From the NCBI GenBank assembly GCA_007133055.1, contig SLNM01000177.1, forward strand, positions 1 through 9,010: DNA of 9,010 nucleotides, written 5' to 3'. Under the pieces are notes generated by a model that worked only from the letters and a program-made list of their open reading frames with translations, searched no databases and was not told the origin of the DNA. This DNA comes from Lentisphaeria bacterium (GTDB lineage Bacteria; Verrucomicrobiota; Lentisphaeria; Oligosphaerales; PUNB01). This document shows, piece by piece, positions 1 to 6,247 of the stretch (position 1 is its first letter; each line of letters opens with the position of its first letter). The position numbers and the translations under genes were made by a program.

Positions 1-38
1 CTTATCACGGATTCAGGTATAAATGTACCGGGCATCAT

Positions 39-401
39 TCAACCCAGTCTGCCAATCCCCAGGCTGTGTCCGCCGCCGCTGTCAGCCGGCGCATCCTCTT
101 CGGACTCCGCCGCCGCCTCCTCGATTTCAGTGATCGGAGCCGACTTGAAAAGATAGGTGCCAAGCTCTTCGTTGAACTGCGGCATCTTGCGCCGCAAATA
201 CTCCAGGAGCATTCCAGCGTGCTCGATCTCCTCGTCCCGGTTGTGCTCCAGAACCGCGCGCAGCTCGGCATCGTCGGTAACATCGGCTCGCTGATTGTAC
301 CAATCCACCGCCTCCAGCTCCTCCTTAAGACTGACAATGGCGCGGTGAATATCCTTGGTCTCATCAGACAAATTCACTTCATGATAGGCTTCGCTGCTCA
401 T
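39..401 (-). CDS. Encapsulated ferritin (EncFtn), encapsulin cargo protein
   Basis: A 120-residue protein of the encapsulated-ferritin family. These are half-ferritins that assemble into annular multimers inside encapsulin shells, oxidise Fe(II) and pass iron to the shell for storage. The family core is clear: residues 19-36 (HRAIVSLKEELEAVDWYN) and 51-64 (LEHNRDEEIEHAGM). By recalled alignment to the Rhodospirillum rubrum protein, the ferroxidase ligands are Glu28, Glu58 and His61, with Glu30 and Trp34-Tyr35 nearby. An acidic, Gly/Ser-rich linker (about 94-111) leads to a C-terminal SLGIGRLG, which matches the encapsulin cargo-loading peptide. The ATG at 401 is preceded by AAGGA about 10 nt upstream. 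It is the last of three co-directional genes, 15 bp after the Trm112-like gene. The stop codon is only 38 bp from the window edge, so the expected shell gene cannot be seen. Family assignment is strong; presence of a shell is inferred. Confidence 0.93.
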   Translation of the reverse strand: MSSEAYHEVNLSDETKDIHRAIVSLKEELEAVDWYNQRADVTDDAELRAVLEHNRDEEIEHAGMLLEYLRRKMPQFNEELGTYLFKSAPITEIEEAAAESEEDAPADSGGGHSLGIGRLG

Positions 402-416
402 AGTGGGATTTTCCTT

Positions 417-641
417 TCATTTTTGCTTGCTGCGATTGTCATTCCTGTCCGAAGCGTCGGACGGCTTTCGCCGCCGCGCCCGTTCAACCAGCATCACCGG
501 TATGTTGTCCAGAATCGGATAATGCCGCCCGCATTGGCCGCAGGCAAGGTATTCCGCCTCTTCCTCAACCACCGGTGTCAGAGGCGGTCGCTCGGGACAT
601 CCGGGACATCCTAGTATCGACAATAATTCCTGGCTGATCAT
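417..641 (-). CDS. Trm112-like / UPF0434 small zinc-binding protein
   Basis: A 74-residue protein of the Trm112 (UPF0434, YcaR-like) family. Eukaryotic and archaeal Trm112 is a zinc-binding activator of several methyltransferases; the role of bacterial homologues is poorly defined. Seen here: an N-terminal 'ELLSILGCPGC' opening, a second knuckle 'LACGQCGRHYPILDNIPVML', and therefore two CxxC pairs (Cys12/15 and Cys34/37) able to hold one zinc. Many short bacterial members such as E. coli YcaR have lost the second pair, so this copy looks metal-competent. The C-terminal ~20 residues are basic and polar and probably disordered. The ATG at 641 has only a weak GGA upstream. It sits 41 bp after the permease gene and 15 bp before EncFtn, so co-transcription is likely. 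No methyltransferase partner is encoded in the window. Confidence 0.85.
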   Translation of the reverse strand: MISQELLSILGCPGCPERPPLTPVVEEEAEYLACGQCGRHYPILDNIPVMLVERARRRKPSDASDRNDNRSKQK

Positions 642-682
642 AATGTTTTTTCCGTGTACAAAGCCTACTATCCGCCATTATC

Positions 683-1978
683 TCAATTTGTCAAGCCAGA
701 AGACCCGCTCATTTGTCGGTAGATCGCATTTCTTACACTGATCAGGTTGACCACGGCGGTGAAGGCCAGGATCATCGCTCCCGCCGCCATGGTGGTCGGC
801 AGCAGGGCGGGGCCCGGCTCGAAGCCGCCATCCCGCAGCCGCTGGTAGACAAAAGGGAAGACGACGGCCAGAATGCCGCCGGCGATCACACCGACAATCG
901 TCAGGTCCAGCCAGGTACGGCGCAAGACCTGGGCGACCACCATTGCCGGTGAATACCCCAGGTGCAGCAGCAGACGAATGCGCGGCCCGGACTCGGACAG
1001 CAGCAGGCGCGAAACCAGCACCAGCAATACCAGGGCCAGCGCCACAAACAGCATTCCGACGCCGCCGACCGCGCTCAAGGCCAGCATCGCCATGCGCCCT
1101 ATGCGGCCGGCTCGCAGACGTTCGCTGTTCACCTGCAAGCCGCGCCGCTGAAAATAATCCAGCATGCCGGGATCAGCCGGGCGGTCGGTTTCAATCAGCA
1201 GACGCGATGGGCGCCCCGCAGAGGTCTCGGCTATTTCTGAGTTGGCCCAGTCCATGAAGCTCTCCGGTACGATGATCGATGGGATGCGGTCGCTCAAGCC
1301 CACCACCCGCGCCCGCATCCGACGGCGGCCGCCCGGACCTGAAACGGTTATCACCCCGGATACCGCCCCCACCAAAGACTCGGGAATCTGCGGCAGTCCC
1401 TGGGCCAGAGCAAAGGAGAAGTTGTAGATATTGAGAAACTCGCGCGACATGATTATCGGGAGAAAGTCAGACTCCGGGGTCCACTGCCAGCCCTTTGGGC
1501 GCAGGTCCAGGAAACGGTCGGGCACCGACTCCAGAAACAAATCAGTGTAGAACGGCAAGTCCATGCCAAAACCGCCGTTGACTCCGCCCGGAGCCTCACT
1601 CCAGTTGGTGTCGGAGTGAGGGCTCGCGCCCTCCGGCATCGAGGAAACCCGAAACTGCGCTGTCTTGAACGCACCAAGGTCGGCGACAAATGGCTGGTTC
1701 CACAGCTCCTCAATCTGCTGTTCGGTGAAAGTCGGCCTGATATGGGTCAGCAGGCCGCCCATGGTAACCTGTTTGTTGACAATCAGGTATTCCGCATAAT
1801 CCTGGCCGCGGCGAGTTGCCCGGTAGATTCCCAGGGCAATGTTAAGCGATCCCAGCAATAAAACCAGACCAAACACAAAGCCCGCCATCGCCAGCACTGA
1901 ATGCAAGCGATGCCGACCACCGCCCAAAACGCGCTTGAGCAAACGACGATAGCCTGTTCTGCCGACGCTTGGTTTCAT
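683..1978 (-). CDS. ABC transporter permease, FtsX/MacB-type
   Basis: A 431-residue membrane protein with the FtsX/MacB-like topology. One N-terminal transmembrane helix (about 27-51) follows a basic cytoplasmic tail (KPSVGRTGYRRLLKRVLGGGRHR). A large extracytoplasmic domain (about 52-293) comes next. Three C-terminal helices (about 296-322, 357-377 and 393-412) complete the FtsX domain, which has the usual cytoplasmic loop 'RIRLLLHLGYSPAMVVAQVLRRTW' between helices 2 and 3. Such permeases pair with a separate ATPase of the LolD/MacB type and typically handle lipoproteins, peptides or cell-wall hydrolase control rather than small-molecule import. No ATPase gene is in the window, so the substrate is unknown. 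The ATG at 1978 has a GGAG about 9 nt upstream. It is the first gene of the group permease, Trm112-like, EncFtn. Whether it belongs functionally to iron storage is not shown. Confidence 0.8.
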   Translation of the reverse strand: MKPSVGRTGYRRLLKRVLGGGRHRLHSVLAMAGFVFGLVLLLGSLNIALGIYRATRRGQDYAEYLIVNKQVTMGGLLTHIRPTFTEQQIEELWNQPFVADLGAFKTAQFRVSSMPEGASPHSDTNWSEAPGGVNGGFGMDLPFYTDLFLESVPDRFLDLRPKGWQWTPESDFLPIIMSREFLNIYNFSFALAQGLPQIPESLVGAVSGVITVSGPGGRRRMRARVVGLSDRIPSIIVPESFMDWANSEIAETSAGRPSRLLIETDRPADPGMLDYFQRRGLQVNSERLRAGRIGRMAMLALSAVGGVGMLFVALALVLLVLVSRLLLSESGPRIRLLLHLGYSPAMVVAQVLRRTWLDLTIVGVIAGGILAVVFPFVYQRLRDGGFEPGPALLPTTMAAGAMILAFTAVVNLISVRNAIYRQMSGSSGLTN

Positions 1979-2060
1979 TCCGGGGAACTCCGAATCGATT
2001 TTTTTCAGGCTTTCCGCGGACGGTTATTGTGCGCAACCATAATCCGCAGTCATTACTTTT

Positions 2061-2110
2061 GGAGACGGCGGGCCTCCGCCGTTAATCACCGTCCGAAGCC
2101 GGACGGCTCC
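2061..2110. repeat. Compact two-hairpin palindromic module
   Basis: Two perfect 7-bp stems with 4-nt loops stand side by side. ACGGCGG (2065-2071) pairs with CCGCCGT (2076-2082), and CCGTCCG (2089-2095) pairs with CGGACGG (2100-2106). They are flanked by GGAG (2061-2064) and CTCC (2107-2110), which can close the whole 50-bp unit into a three-way-junction shape. It lies 83 bp upstream of the permease start codon. It has no T-tract, so it is not an ordinary intrinsic terminator. A REP-like element is a reasonable alternative. Confidence 0.55.
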
Positions 2111-2235
2111 ATCCAAGTCTTTGGCGAAGGCGAAAGAGCGAAGGCGAATCGTAATCGGCTCTCGCGTGCCATGCCGTAGCCTTGGCGAAGGCAGGTCGCC
2201 CGCTATCGTCAACCGTGCTTTACGCCCCCAACACT

Positions 2236-2271
2236 CTTAACCGCCACCCTTAACCGGATACCCTTAACCGG
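2236..2271. repeat. Three short CTTAACCG direct repeats, 13-14 bp apart
   Basis: CTTAACCG occurs at 2236-2243, 2249-2256 and 2263-2270. The last two copies extend to CCCTTAACCGG. The spacing is 13 and 14 bp. The word CTTAACC recurs once more in the palindrome at 2339-2367. Function unknown; a degenerate tandem repeat is the simplest reading. Confidence 0.5.
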
Positions 2272-2302
2272 CCCGCTTGCCCGACCCGACCGCACGATTG
2301 AA

Positions 2303-2396
2303 GTGCCCCTTCAGGGCACAATCCTTTTCTGATCATTACCCAGGGTTGCGCAGCGCTTAACCCTGGGCTACGATGATGCCGCCCTTTTGGGGCTAC
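2303..2396. repeat. Palindrome cluster (REP-like)
   Basis: First hairpin: GTGCCC (2303-2308), loop CTTCA, GGGCAC (2314-2319). Second: CCCAGGGTT (2339-2347) with AACCCTGGG (2359-2367), and an inner GCGC-A-GCGC (2348-2356) that lengthens the stem. Third: a short GCCC-TTTT-GGGGC near 2380-2392. I recall CCCAGGGTT...AACCCTGGG followed by a GCCC/GGGC block as a common intergenic repeat in several environmental bacterial phyla. That is recollection, not a search result. Frames across it are not genes. Confidence 0.6.
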
Positions 2397-2856
2397 CGGG
2401 CTTTGCCTTGGCGATCTTGGCGAGCTTCTGTTGAAATTGCAGCCTTTTCCGGTGGAGACCGCCGGCCTTCCGCCTTCGCCTCTACGGCGTGACATGCCAT
2501 AAGCTCGCGGCGCGAGCGGAATTGCCGCTGGCTTTTCACGGAATCAGGCTTTTTGTCGTTACCTGGGGCGCTGCCTCGGTCTGGTATGCAATGCGCCGTT
2601 GGCGCGGGGGCTGCACCGGTTTATTCTCTGTATCCTTCACGGGGTCATGCAGTCATGAAGACACGGAGTCAATGGGTATTCGGTTCATGAGGTTCCTTGC
2701 CCCGAACCTTGTCCCGTACCTAATCGCGCACTCTAATCGAAAATGAACAAACCGGACGACGCTGACGGACGACGAGAGCGGGCCACGATTATTCGCAACC
2801 GCAGTTACGGTTGCCGGCTCCGGGTATCTTTGTCTCGCCATGGACATGCCAGACCT

Positions 2857-3891
2857 TCATGCCCCCTGCCGAGGCCGCACCTGACAGTAGCCGCGGGATT
2901 GTCCGCCCTGCGGTTCCTGGGTCGCAATAATCAACCGATGCCGCAGATGTCGGCTCAATATCTCCGAAATCAGGGAGAGTATTTCGGTTTGTCGCCGGAG
3001 ATTGCGGCTTTTTCCTTCGCCGGCGAATTCTTCAGCCAGCATGGTTTCCAGTCCGATAATAGTTAAATGGGCCGGGTGAACCGTTCCACCCTGTTTTTTT
3101 TCGTTCAGATGCGAGACCAGCGCCTCGATGATCGCGGCCACTTGATGGGCGGTCTCGGTCAGTTGCGGCAGTAATTGCAGCTCGGTCAAAGGCCGATTCT
3201 CGATCTGTCCAATCATCCGCGGCATTGACCAGCGCAGACGAATCACCGGCAGGAGATTGCTGATCGGGCGGATATCGACAGTCTCCGACCTAAGCAGGTG
3301 GGTGGCTGACGGCGGCAGAAAGGTTCGCCAGAACCCTGGCGCCAGCAGCCATTCCCCGCTGACTTCCCGCTTGTCCCGTTCTCTTTCATGCTCGCCCCAC
3401 TGGGAAATCAAGTGCCTGGCCAGCTCAACGATCAATTTATCTCCGGCCCGCGCGAAACCGAGCCGTTCCAGTCGCTCTCCCACACCTTCCCGCAGTTGTG
3501 GGATCAGTCGTTCAACCCCCTGCAAGTGCCGTCGCAGCACGGCTTCGATGCGTGGTGTGTCCCAGGCGGCGCGCCCCTCGATATCGGCGACTGCGTCCGG
3601 CACCCGGCACTGCTCGGCAAAGCGGGCGGCCACATCGGCATATCCTGAGTCCAGCAGCATGCGGGCCAGAGTTCGATGCAGGCTCTGTTCGTCCAGGCTG
3701 GTCGACTCCCCGACCACCACCGCCGAGTAGTCTTGCAGAGAAACCAGCAGGTGATCGACCAGCCAGCTTTCCTGAATCCCGCAGTCGGCCAGAGCGCGGT
3801 TCAGTTTCCGCTCAAATACTCCCAGGTCGACCGGTCGGCGGCGGCCCGATACGTCCCGCACCAATATTTGCTGTGGTTGCCACTGTATCAT
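2857..3891 (-). CDS. Unrecognised protein with an N-terminal ATP-cone-like region
   Basis: I cannot name this 344-residue protein. Residues about 8-95 resemble an ATP-cone, the nucleotide-sensing module of ribonucleotide reductases and NrdR: 'LVRDVSGRRRPVDLGVFERKLNRAL' at the start, a middle helix, then 'LDEQSLHRTLARMLLDSGYADVAARFAE'. The rest (about 105-325) is predicted mostly helical, charged and soluble. It includes 'WLLAPGFWRTFLPPSATHLLRSETVDIRPISNLLPVIRLRW' (about 181-221), a hydrophobic helical stretch, and a basic C-terminus. There is no signal peptide or membrane helix, and none of the glycyl-radical, zinc-ribbon or thiol motifs of RNR or NrdR is visible. The ATG at 3891 has only a weak upstream purine run. 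It stands alone, with gene-free DNA on both sides. Strand bias and its uninterrupted length argue that it is real. Its function is open. Confidence 0.75.
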   Translation of the reverse strand: MIQWQPQQILVRDVSGRRRPVDLGVFERKLNRALADCGIQESWLVDHLLVSLQDYSAVVVGESTSLDEQSLHRTLARMLLDSGYADVAARFAEQCRVPDAVADIEGRAAWDTPRIEAVLRRHLQGVERLIPQLREGVGERLERLGFARAGDKLIVELARHLISQWGEHERERDKREVSGEWLLAPGFWRTFLPPSATHLLRSETVDIRPISNLLPVIRLRWSMPRMIGQIENRPLTELQLLPQLTETAHQVAAIIEALVSHLNEKKQGGTVHPAHLTIIGLETMLAEEFAGEGKSRNLRRQTEILSLISEILSRHLRHRLIIATQEPQGGQSRGYCQVRPRQGA

Positions 3892-4392
3892 CTTGGCTTA
3901 GTCTCGGAAGGAAATGCGTCTTTGATGTATCGGCTGAAAACCAGACCTCGCTTTTTTTGAGCACAAATGGATGGCAATTTGAATGACACTTGCACTCCTA
4001 GCCTGCTTAATTCACGAGCCAAGTTTGCCGCAGGCTGCCACGAGACAAGCCGCAGCTGTGGCATTCTACCGCAAGGCGATGGCTCGCGGCAGGATGCGGT
4101 GAAATTGGCCGCCCTTCGGGTGCGAAATTCGGCCATGCAGTTCGTGACAAATCAGTTTTTTCAGGACAATTTCTGTATCATGTTGATTATAAATACATAA
4201 TGGCGCATGGCCGAATTCGCATGAATTAATCAGGCTAATCGCCTGTCAAAGGAATATCCAATATCCAACTGAACGAGTAAAAGACAGCAGCGAAGCGGCA
4301 CCGTTCCGCAGGAACAGAGGCTACACACAGTGTAGCAGTGACCGAAGGGAACGGCAATCCGTCCGGCCCAATGGTCGACTCGGATAGTCGAC
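3892..4392. other. Gene-free region with inverted repeats between serS and the ATP-cone-like gene
   Basis: No gene is supported in these 501 bp. They contain a hairpin-rich tract (about 4017-4135, for example TGCCAC/GTGGCA and TGGCCG/CGGCCA arms), a long inverted repeat (4121-4221), a short ATATCCA doublet (4254-4267) and one copy of a structured dispersed repeat (4273-4393). The promoter for the 344-residue protein should lie at the left end, but none stands out. Confidence 0.65.
4121..4221. repeat. MITE-like inverted repeat, ~18-nt arms around 66 bp
   Basis: Left arm TGCGAAATTCGGCCATGC (4121-4138). The right arm (4205-4221) is its reverse complement with one A missing. The arms enclose 66 bp of AT-rich DNA without a gene, in contrast to the GC-rich surroundings. 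The size and layout fit a miniature inverted-repeat element or a large cruciform or hairpin. No target-site duplication could be identified confidently. Confidence 0.55.
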
Positions 4393-4393
4393 C
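4273..4393 (-). repeat. Structured dispersed repeat, copy 1 (directly downstream of serS)
   Basis: Read on the minus strand, this begins at the serS stop codon with a perfect hairpin: GGTCGACT and AGTCGACC (plus-strand arms 4373-4380 and 4386-4393). Next come a GCTACAC/GTGTAGC hairpin (4320-4336) and a GTTCC/GGAAC hairpin (about 4305-4317). It shares CCGAGTCGACCAT, GATTGCCG, AGCCTCTGTT and AACGGT, in the same order, with plus-strand 8462-8557, so the two are diverged copies of one element in opposite orientation. The first hairpin could act in serS 3'-end formation, but it has no U-tract. Confidence 0.6.
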
Positions 4394-5631
4394 TACTCGA
4401 TCCGGTCGAAGCCGGTCAGCGGGCGCAATACCTCGGGGACCGAAACCGAGCCGTCGGCATGCTGATAATGTTCGAGAATAGCACAGACCACTCGGTCGGT
4501 GACCGCGGTCGCCGAAATGGTGTGCGGGAAGCATCGGCCACCATCCTGGTCTTGGCAGCGAATGGCCAGGCGCCGGGTCTGGAAATCGGTGAGGTTGGTG
4601 TTGGAAGCCACCTCGCGATAACCGCCATAGCCCGCGAACCACGCCTCGATGTCGTACTTCTTGTAGCCCGGCGCGCCCAGGTCGCCGACACAAATGTCGA
4701 CAACCTGATAGTGCAATCCCAGAGCCTGCATCAAATATTCCTCGTTCTCCTGGCACTGAGCATGAAACGAGGGCGAGTCGGCAGGTCGGCAAAAAATGAT
4801 CTGCTCAACTTTATGAAACTGATGCACCCGAAATATGCCGCGTGTCTCCTTGCCGTAGCTACCTGCCTCGGTTCGAAAGCATGGGCTGAAGGCGGCATAG
4901 CGCAAGGGCAGCGATTGCGCCGGCAGTGTTTCGCCGGCATGATATCCGACCAAGGTCTGCTCGGAGGTGCCGATCAGGGATAGGTCCTCCCCTTCGAGCC
5001 GATAGGTCTGATCCTGAAAAAAGGGCAGATAGCCCGTGCCGAACAGAGTTGCCTCCTTAGCCAGGCAGGGGGTCATGAACAATTTGAATCCGCGCTTAAC
5101 CAATTCCTGCTGCGCCCAGAAGAACAGGGCGCTGGCCAATTGCGCTCCGCGCCCCGACCAATAGTAGAAACCGCTCTGCGCCACCCTGGCGCCGCGTGCG
5201 GTGTCAATGATCCCCAAACGCTCGCCAATCACTTCGTGGGTCGCCGGGGCAAAGTCGAAGACTGGTTTTTCGCCGCTCTCGCGCAAGGGCACATTGTCCT
5301 GGTCGCCGTCTCCTTCCGGCACATCGTCCGCCAACAGGTTGGGCAGCCACGCCAAGTTTCGGTTCAGCCGGCCTTTCAGCTGGTTCAGCTCCGACTCCTT
5401 TTCCGCCAGTTTTTCCTTGATGTCGCGGACCTGCTCGCGCGCCTCCGGTTTCTCCCTGCATTCACGGCTCAGCTGATTGCGTTGCGCCCGCAAATCCTCT
5501 GTCTCGCGCTGCAAAGCCAGGCAGGCCGCATCGTCGGCCAGCAAGCGGTCAACATCCACCGGGCAACCGCGCCGTTTGCAGTTGGCCTTGACCAGCTCCG
5601 GATGCTCTCTTAAAATACGAATGTCGATCAT
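4393..5631 (-). CDS. serS: Seryl-tRNA synthetase
   Basis: Charges tRNA-Ser with serine in the cytoplasm (class IIa synthetase). The open frame runs 27 codons further upstream to 5712, but that part is low-complexity repeat DNA. MIDIRILREHPELV is the family's usual N-terminus, so I place the start at 5631, giving 412 residues, a normal length. The N-terminal antiparallel coiled-coil arm that grips the tRNA-Ser long variable arm spans about 28-100. The TSE loop is at 222-224. Motif 2, 'FSPCFRTEAGSYGKETRGIFRVHQFHKVE', is at 248-276 and keeps Arg253 and Glu255. The serine-site segment reads 'VASNTNLTDFQTRRLAIR' (341-358). Motif 3 is unusual: 'HTISATAVTDR' (370-380) where HTLNGSGLAxxR is usual; the arginine is kept. 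The start has a weak upstream GAAAAG. It is a single gene between two gene-free regions. Confidence 0.95.
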   Translation of the reverse strand: MIDIRILREHPELVKANCKRRGCPVDVDRLLADDAACLALQRETEDLRAQRNQLSRECREKPEAREQVRDIKEKLAEKESELNQLKGRLNRNLAWLPNLLADDVPEGDGDQDNVPLRESGEKPVFDFAPATHEVIGERLGIIDTARGARVAQSGFYYWSGRGAQLASALFFWAQQELVKRGFKLFMTPCLAKEATLFGTGYLPFFQDQTYRLEGEDLSLIGTSEQTLVGYHAGETLPAQSLPLRYAAFSPCFRTEAGSYGKETRGIFRVHQFHKVEQIIFCRPADSPSFHAQCQENEEYLMQALGLHYQVVDICVGDLGAPGYKKYDIEAWFAGYGGYREVASNTNLTDFQTRRLAIRCQDQDGGRCFPHTISATAVTDRVVCAILEHYQHADGSVSVPEVLRPLTGFDRIE

Positions 5632-5650
5632 CTTTTCAGTACCTGAATAA

Positions 5651-5703
5651 TAGCCACAAAAATAAAAAAATAGCCACAAAAAGCACAAAAAACCACAAAA
5701 AAC
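5651..5703. repeat. CACAAAA-type short-period array
   Basis: On the plus strand CACAAAA begins at 5655, 5675, 5684 and 5694, giving steps of 20, 9 and 10 bp. On the minus strand it reads as repeated TTTTGTGG. It lies directly upstream of the serS start codon (5631) and supplies phased A-tracts. It may be incidental low-complexity DNA or part of the serS leader. Confidence 0.55.
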
Positions 5704-5830
5704 AGATATCAATCAATCGCGCCGCGCTTGAATCATTGCTGCCGTCGCCTGCCTGATTCCACACTATAACACGCAGAATTACACAGGCTCTATAGCAAAA
5801 AATCTGTGGGCAAATGACAATTATTCCCTC

Positions 5831-5884
5831 AGCCAAAGAATGAAGAATAACTCTCGCAAAGGCGCAAAGATCGCAAAGAATGAC
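5831..5884. repeat. CTTTGCG-type short-period array
   Basis: GCAAA occurs at 5856, 5864 and 5873 (steps of 8 and 9 bp), with a related CCAAAGAA at 5833. The minus strand reads CTTTGCGAT then CTTTGCG. This is the same 9-bp unit, with T for G, as CTTGGCGAT-CTTGGCGA at 2407-2424 on the plus strand. The two loci therefore probably carry members of one repeat family. Confidence 0.5.
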
Positions 5885-6130
5885 AGAAATATTGGGGACA
5901 AAAAAATAAACAAAAGCATTTGCCATGTTTCTGTGAGAAATTCTTTCGGTTTCCAACCTTCGTGGCGCTGAAAACAGCCTCATATCATCAATTGGGGGAA
6001 CTGCCGGAACCTAAATTAACCCATAGATTTTACTGACGAGACATATATTTTTCGCCAATTTTTCCGTTTCGGGAATTCCAGCGGCAGCACATCTGCTTTG
6101 TTGGAAGGCGCTTGCGGTATATTTATACAG

Positions 6131-6247
6131 CTTCGTGACCTTTGTTGTCTTCTGTTCAATTTGTTCCTATTTGCGTGAATTCGCGTCTATTCGCGGTTCA
6201 AAGCTGTCCCTGTTCCCATCAGTGTCTATCAGTGTTCATCAGTGGTT
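6131..6247. repeat. Helically phased 10-bp repeat arrays
   Basis: Two exact 10-bp-period triplets are visible. ATTYGCGKNN occupies 6169-6178, 6179-6188 and 6189-6198. ATCAGTGKYY occupies 6218-6227, 6228-6237 and 6238-6247. All six units fit ATYNGYGKNN, and the third unit of each set ends in GGTT. Looser T-then-G units precede them (anchor G at 6135, 6144, 6154 and 6163), and the phase carries across the gap (6203, 6212). It lies 60 bp downstream of the double-hotdog stop codon. No family or function is known to me. Confidence 0.65.

Larger units (their letters stand above)
1979..2856. other. Gene-free region rich in hairpins and short direct repeats
   Basis: No convincing gene lies in these 878 bp. 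Possible reading frames here run across palindromes and have no recognisable domain. The region holds a folded two-hairpin module (2061-2110), a GCGAAGGCGAA direct repeat with 14-bp spacing (2124-2134 and 2138-2148), and a 16-mer that recurs twice near 8378-8406 (2195-2210). It also holds three CTTAACCG repeats (2236-2271), a palindrome cluster (2303-2396) and a 9-bp double repeat CTTGGCGAN (2407-2425). From about 2430 to 2856 I see no further strong structure. The permease promoter should lie near 1979-2060, but I could not pick a convincing one. Confidence 0.7.

Noticed and set aside
66..614. A 182-codon plus-strand frame
   Set aside because: It is antisense to EncFtn and the Trm112-like gene and has no recognisable domain.
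2250..2746. Two short frames (81 codons minus, 85 codons plus) in the gene-free region
   Set aside because: The first is a translation of palindromic repeat DNA. The second has no recognisable domain and no convincing ribosome-binding site.
4235..4792. A 185-codon minus-strand frame overlapping the end of serS
   Set aside because: It is an out-of-frame shadow of serS and continues into the dispersed repeat.
5632..5712. The longer serS start at 5712 with a hydrophobic, signal-like N-terminus
   Set aside because: SerRS is cytoplasmic, and the family N-terminus MIDIRILREHPELV begins exactly at 5631; the extra 27 codons are repeat sequence.
5636..5983. A 115-codon minus-strand frame with hydrophobic content upstream of serS
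   Set aside because: It runs through two short-period repeat arrays and overlaps the low-complexity extension of serS; the Phe/Leu-rich stretches are translations of T-rich repeats.
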